A stretch of DNA of 64,000 nt, from the NCBI GenBank assembly GCA_022447555.1, contig JAKVBF010000001.1:87560-151559 (forward strand), given 5' to 3'. The notes below the pieces were generated by a model. It did not search any database and was not told the DNA's origin. It worked only from the letters and a program-made list of their open reading frames with translations. The DNA is from Mariniblastus sp. (lineage in GTDB: Bacteria; Planctomycetota; Planctomycetia; Pirellulales; Pirellulaceae). How positions within the stretch are numbered: the stretch's first letter is position 1; each line of letters opens with the position of its first letter. Below, piece by piece: positions 61,631 to 64,000 of the stretch. A program made the translations under genes and the position numbers.

Positions 61631-63508
61631 GTGAACAAAACGATGAAAACAATGCGATACCCCACGGCGAAACGAAATGGCTCTGCAGCGCCGCTGATCT
61701 TGATTGCAATTGTCGCGATCGCGCTGATCGGTGGTGGCCTGTACTACTATCTATCTGGCCGGAACCAGGAAATAAAAATTAATCCGATCATTGCCGAAGT
61801 CACCAAAGGCGAATTCGTTTCTCAGGTCGTCGACCAAGGTGAAGTCCAAAGCAGTGACAACGAAGAGATCCGCTGCCAAGCCAGATCGCGAAACGGTTCG
61901 CTAAGTGTCATCTCTTTAGTCCCTGAAGGAACGTTGGTGAAAGGTGGTGACTTCTTGGTGGAACTGGACGCGTCCGCATTTGAAACCGAACTGGAAAATC
62001 AGAAAATTTCCGTTGCCACGGCAGAGACGGCTGTGATTCAGGCAGAGGCTGATTTGATCGCTGCGCAGGAGTCGTTGAAAGAGTACAACGAGGGGATTTA
62101 CGTTGAGAACCTTAAAAAGATTGAAAATGATATCGCCGAAGCGCAATCGTTAATTGCAACCGCCAATCAAGACTTGACCTTAGCCAAGTCGAACCTAGAA
62201 CACACTCGGAAATTGCAAGCCAAAGGTTACGCGACGGCGCAACAACTTGAATCATCAGGCTATACGGTGAACTCTGAGGAATTCAAGCTTCAGAAAGCTC
62301 GAAACTTGTTGTCATTGGGAGAAAAGCAAAAAGAGGTGCTCGAAAAGATTACCCGTCGCAAAGAAACGGTCAAACTGGAAAGCGACATCAAAGCGGCCGT
62401 CGTTAAACTGCGAAATCAAAAAGCAGTGATGGCCACCGAAGAAGGACAACTGAACGACATTAAGGACATGATTGAAAAATGTAATATCCGAGTCCCCGAA
62501 GGGGTGCAAGGACAAGTCGTTTATGCCAAAGAGTCCTCGCGGGGCGGCAACGACTGGGTGCTTGAGGAGGGGACCACCGTTCGCGAACGACAGGTTCTCG
62601 TTCGCCTGCCGAACCCTGACAAAATGGAAGTCAAAGCCTTGATTAACGAGCAGAGCATCACTCGAATCGAGCCAGGCATGCCAGCAACCGTCAAGGTCGA
62701 CGCATTGAACAACGTCATTCTCAAAGGAGTCGTGACCTCGGTTAACCAGTACGCCGAACAAGGGGGTTGGATGAGTAGCTCTGTTCGAAAGTACGCAGTA
62801 TTTGTGAGCCTAATTGACCCACCCACCGCACTCAAACCCGGTATGAATGCCGCCGTTACGATTCAAGTTCGGTATGAACCAGACGCCTTAACAGCGCCCA
62901 TTCAGACTGTGTATGGAGTTCAGGACCAGCATTTCTGTCTCGTAAAAACGGGAGAAGATCAGTACGAAACCCGAGAGGTTGAAATTGATGGCGACAACTC
63001 GCAATTGGTCGTGATCAAAAACGGTCTGTCGGCAGGAGACCGCTTAGTGATGAATCCAGGCGCCTATAAAGAGAAAATGGAGCTCCCTGATTTTAAGCTG
63101 GACACGCGTATTGAGCTCTCAGAGGAAGAGGCCAAGCAGGCTGCTAAAGCTCAAGAGTCGAGGAAGCCTGAAGCAATCACAGGAAAAGCGAGTTCGGGGC
63201 GACCAGGGGGTAGCGGAGGCCCTGCCGGGAGTGGTGGTCGACCAGGAGGCGCCGGAGGCTCTGGGGGTGGATTCAATATGTCCGCCATGATCGACCGCAG
63301 TATGGAGCGTTACGACACCAATAGCGATGGAAGCATTGACGCGGATGAGCTGGCCAACATCGACGGTCGAGCCAAAGACATGATGAGCAACGCCGATTCC
63401 AATGGCGATGGAAGCGTCTCCCGAGCGGAACTGGAAAAATCGATGTCGGACATGATGAAACGTTTTCAACAAGGCGGTGGTGCCGGCGGGCGGGGAGGTG
63501 GTCAGTGA
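61631..63508 (+). CDS. HlyD/MacA-like membrane fusion protein with C-terminal EF-hand pair
   Basis: Periplasmic adaptor of a tripartite efflux pump. One N-terminal transmembrane anchor (about 18-40) precedes a lipoyl-like beta domain (VVDQGEVQSSDNEEI, LVELDASAFE). A long coiled-coil hairpin spans about 120-260, and beta-barrel domains follow with MPATVKVDALNNVILKG, then LKPGMNAAVTI. After a Gly-rich linker the last 70 residues hold two EF-hand loops: D562-T-N-S-D-G-S-I-D-A-D-E573, and a second at D589-E600 with D589, N591, D593, S595, S597 and E600. EF-hands bind calcium. The start is GTG at 61631 (ATG at 61643 is possible). Its stop overlaps the ATPase start (GTGA). Confidence 0.93.
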   Translation: MNKTMKTMRYPTAKRNGSAAPLILIAIVAIALIGGGLYYYLSGRNQEIKINPIIAEVTKGEFVSQVVDQGEVQSSDNEEIRCQARSRNGSLSVISLVPEGTLVKGGDFLVELDASAFETELENQKISVATAETAVIQAEADLIAAQESLKEYNEGIYVENLKKIENDIAEAQSLIATANQDLTLAKSNLEHTRKLQAKGYATAQQLESSGYTVNSEEFKLQKARNLLSLGEKQKEVLEKITRRKETVKLESDIKAAVVKLRNQKAVMATEEGQLNDIKDMIEKCNIRVPEGVQGQVVYAKESSRGGNDWVLEEGTTVRERQVLVRLPNPDKMEVKALINEQSITRIEPGMPATVKVDALNNVILKGVVTSVNQYAEQGGWMSSSVRKYAVFVSLIDPPTALKPGMNAAVTIQVRYEPDALTAPIQTVYGVQDQHFCLVKTGEDQYETREVEIDGDNSQLVVIKNGLSAGDRLVMNPGAYKEKMELPDFKLDTRIELSEEEAKQAAKAQESRKPEAITGKASSGRPGGSGGPAGSGGRPGGAGGSGGGFNMSAMIDRSMERYDTNSDGSIDADELANIDGRAKDMMSNADSNGDGSVSRAELEKSMSDMMKRFQQGGGAGGRGGGQ

Positions 63509-64000
63509 GCTCCATCCCCACAGTGAAATCAAATGATCAGACGGCAGAAACGAACGGCCAAAATGTTCTGGCGGCTCGCGTCAGAGAGCTGCAAAAACAC
63601 TATGTGCTCAAAAGTGAAACGGTCCGCGCCTTACGGGGTGTTTCATTTGACGTCCCCGAAGGCGATTACGTCGCTATCATGGGAGCGTCTGGATCCGGTA
63701 AAAGCACGCTGCTCAACCTGTTAGGCTGTTTGGACCGCCCCACCTCAGGATCGTTTGTGCTAGGTGGCGACGATGTCGCGACCATGACCGACGACGAGCT
63801 TTCTCAGATCAGAGCCTCTCGTATTGGCTTCGTCTTCCAATCCTACAATTTGATCGCCCAGTTGACGGTGGTGGAGAACATTGAGGTTCCGCTTTATTAC
63901 ATGGGGCAGTTGAACGCAGAATCCCGAAAGCGATGCAAACAACTGGCGGCCATGGTTGGACTTGGTGACCGGCTCGATCACCGGCCTACCCAGTTATCCG
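63505..64000 (+). CDS. MacB-like ABC transporter ATP-binding protein (partial)
   Basis: Open from the GTG at 63505 to the window edge (165 codons), overlapping the adaptor stop by four bases. The N-terminus has a 20-residue polar extension, then the ABC domain: Walker A GASGSGKST in IMGASGSGKSTLLNLLG, the Q-loop region IGFVFQSYNLIAQLTVVENI, and the MacB/LolD-typical GCLDRPTSG. The signature and Walker B motifs lie beyond the end. Together with the TolC-like and adaptor genes it makes a MacAB-TolC-type exporter. The membrane half of MacB would be in the same or next gene. Confidence 0.93.
   Translation, partial: MSSIPTVKSNDQTAETNGQNVLAARVRELQKHYVLKSETVRALRGVSFDVPEGDYVAIMGASGSGKSTLLNLLGCLDRPTSGSFVLGGDDVATMTDDELSQIRASRIGFVFQSYNLIAQLTVVENIEVPLYYMGQLNAESRKRCKQLAAMVGLGDRLDHRPTQLS

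Overview
The window looks like the chromosome of a member of the PVC superphylum, most likely a marine planctomycete of the Pirellulales type. This is inferred from gene content and base composition (close to 50 percent G+C by eye), not from a marker-gene search. Supporting signs are a Chlamydia-like ribonucleotide reductase, floA followed by a small planctomycete-style charged protein, two Gfo/Idh/MocA oxidoreductases in tandem, an ECF sigma/anti-sigma pair with a large disordered anti-sigma protein, squalene-cyclase-like repeat proteins and many secreted lipoproteins. I see no rRNA, tRNA, CRISPR array, insertion sequence, prophage or plasmid gene. Both ends are cut inside genes (nrdB on the left, a MacB-like ATPase on the right).

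Layout. 1-4053: nrdA-nrdB on the minus strand behind a promoter embedded between two NrdR-type boxes. 4184-8437: a SprT-like protease, a secreted protein with carboxypeptidase-regulatory-like domains, and a lipA-thiS-thiG operon. 8765-15138: smpB, then a five-gene run of ABC ATPase, FtsX-like permease, secreted HEAT-like protein and two DUF3299-like proteins. 15257-18472: an alpha/beta hydrolase and btaA-btaB for betaine lipid synthesis. 18486-25882: sufS, a hydroxyisobutyrate-dehydrogenase-like reductase, floA with its small partner, two Gfo/Idh/MocA oxidoreductases and an orphan acidic protein. 26155-30739: anti-sigma factor, ECF sigma factor, lgt with a PDZ-like insertion, panC. 31049-37345: a DUF5684/squalene-cyclase-like fusion, fabH, an NRDE protein, a nuclease-like protein, cysK. 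37346-44045: glnE, a DEAD-box helicase, a HEAT-type protein, a single-domain response regulator. 44068-48074: an SGNH hydrolase divergent from a carbamoyltransferase/SxtJ/DUF5989 (sxtI-sxtJ-sxtK-like) module. 48094-57777: nitrilase-family hydrolase, TPR lipoprotein, PIN-TRAM protein, dGTPase-like HD hydrolase, class II aldolase, lipoprotein, rhomboid, a coiled-coil membrane protein. 58232-64000: TolC-like lipoprotein, an HlyD/MacA-like adaptor ending in two EF-hands, and a MacB-like ATPase, forming a tripartite efflux system.

How genes work together. The reductase, cofactor (lipA, thiS/G, sufS, panC, cysK) and lipid genes (fabH, btaAB, lgt) are housekeeping. The most distinctive parts are the class Ic reductase with its legible NrdR operator, the sxtIJK-like carbamoylation module of unknown substrate, the ABC/DUF3299 operon resembling a zinc-regulated operon of Pseudomonas, the 11-bp-phased TGACAAA operator between fabH and the NRDE gene, and the EF-hand fusion on the efflux adaptor.
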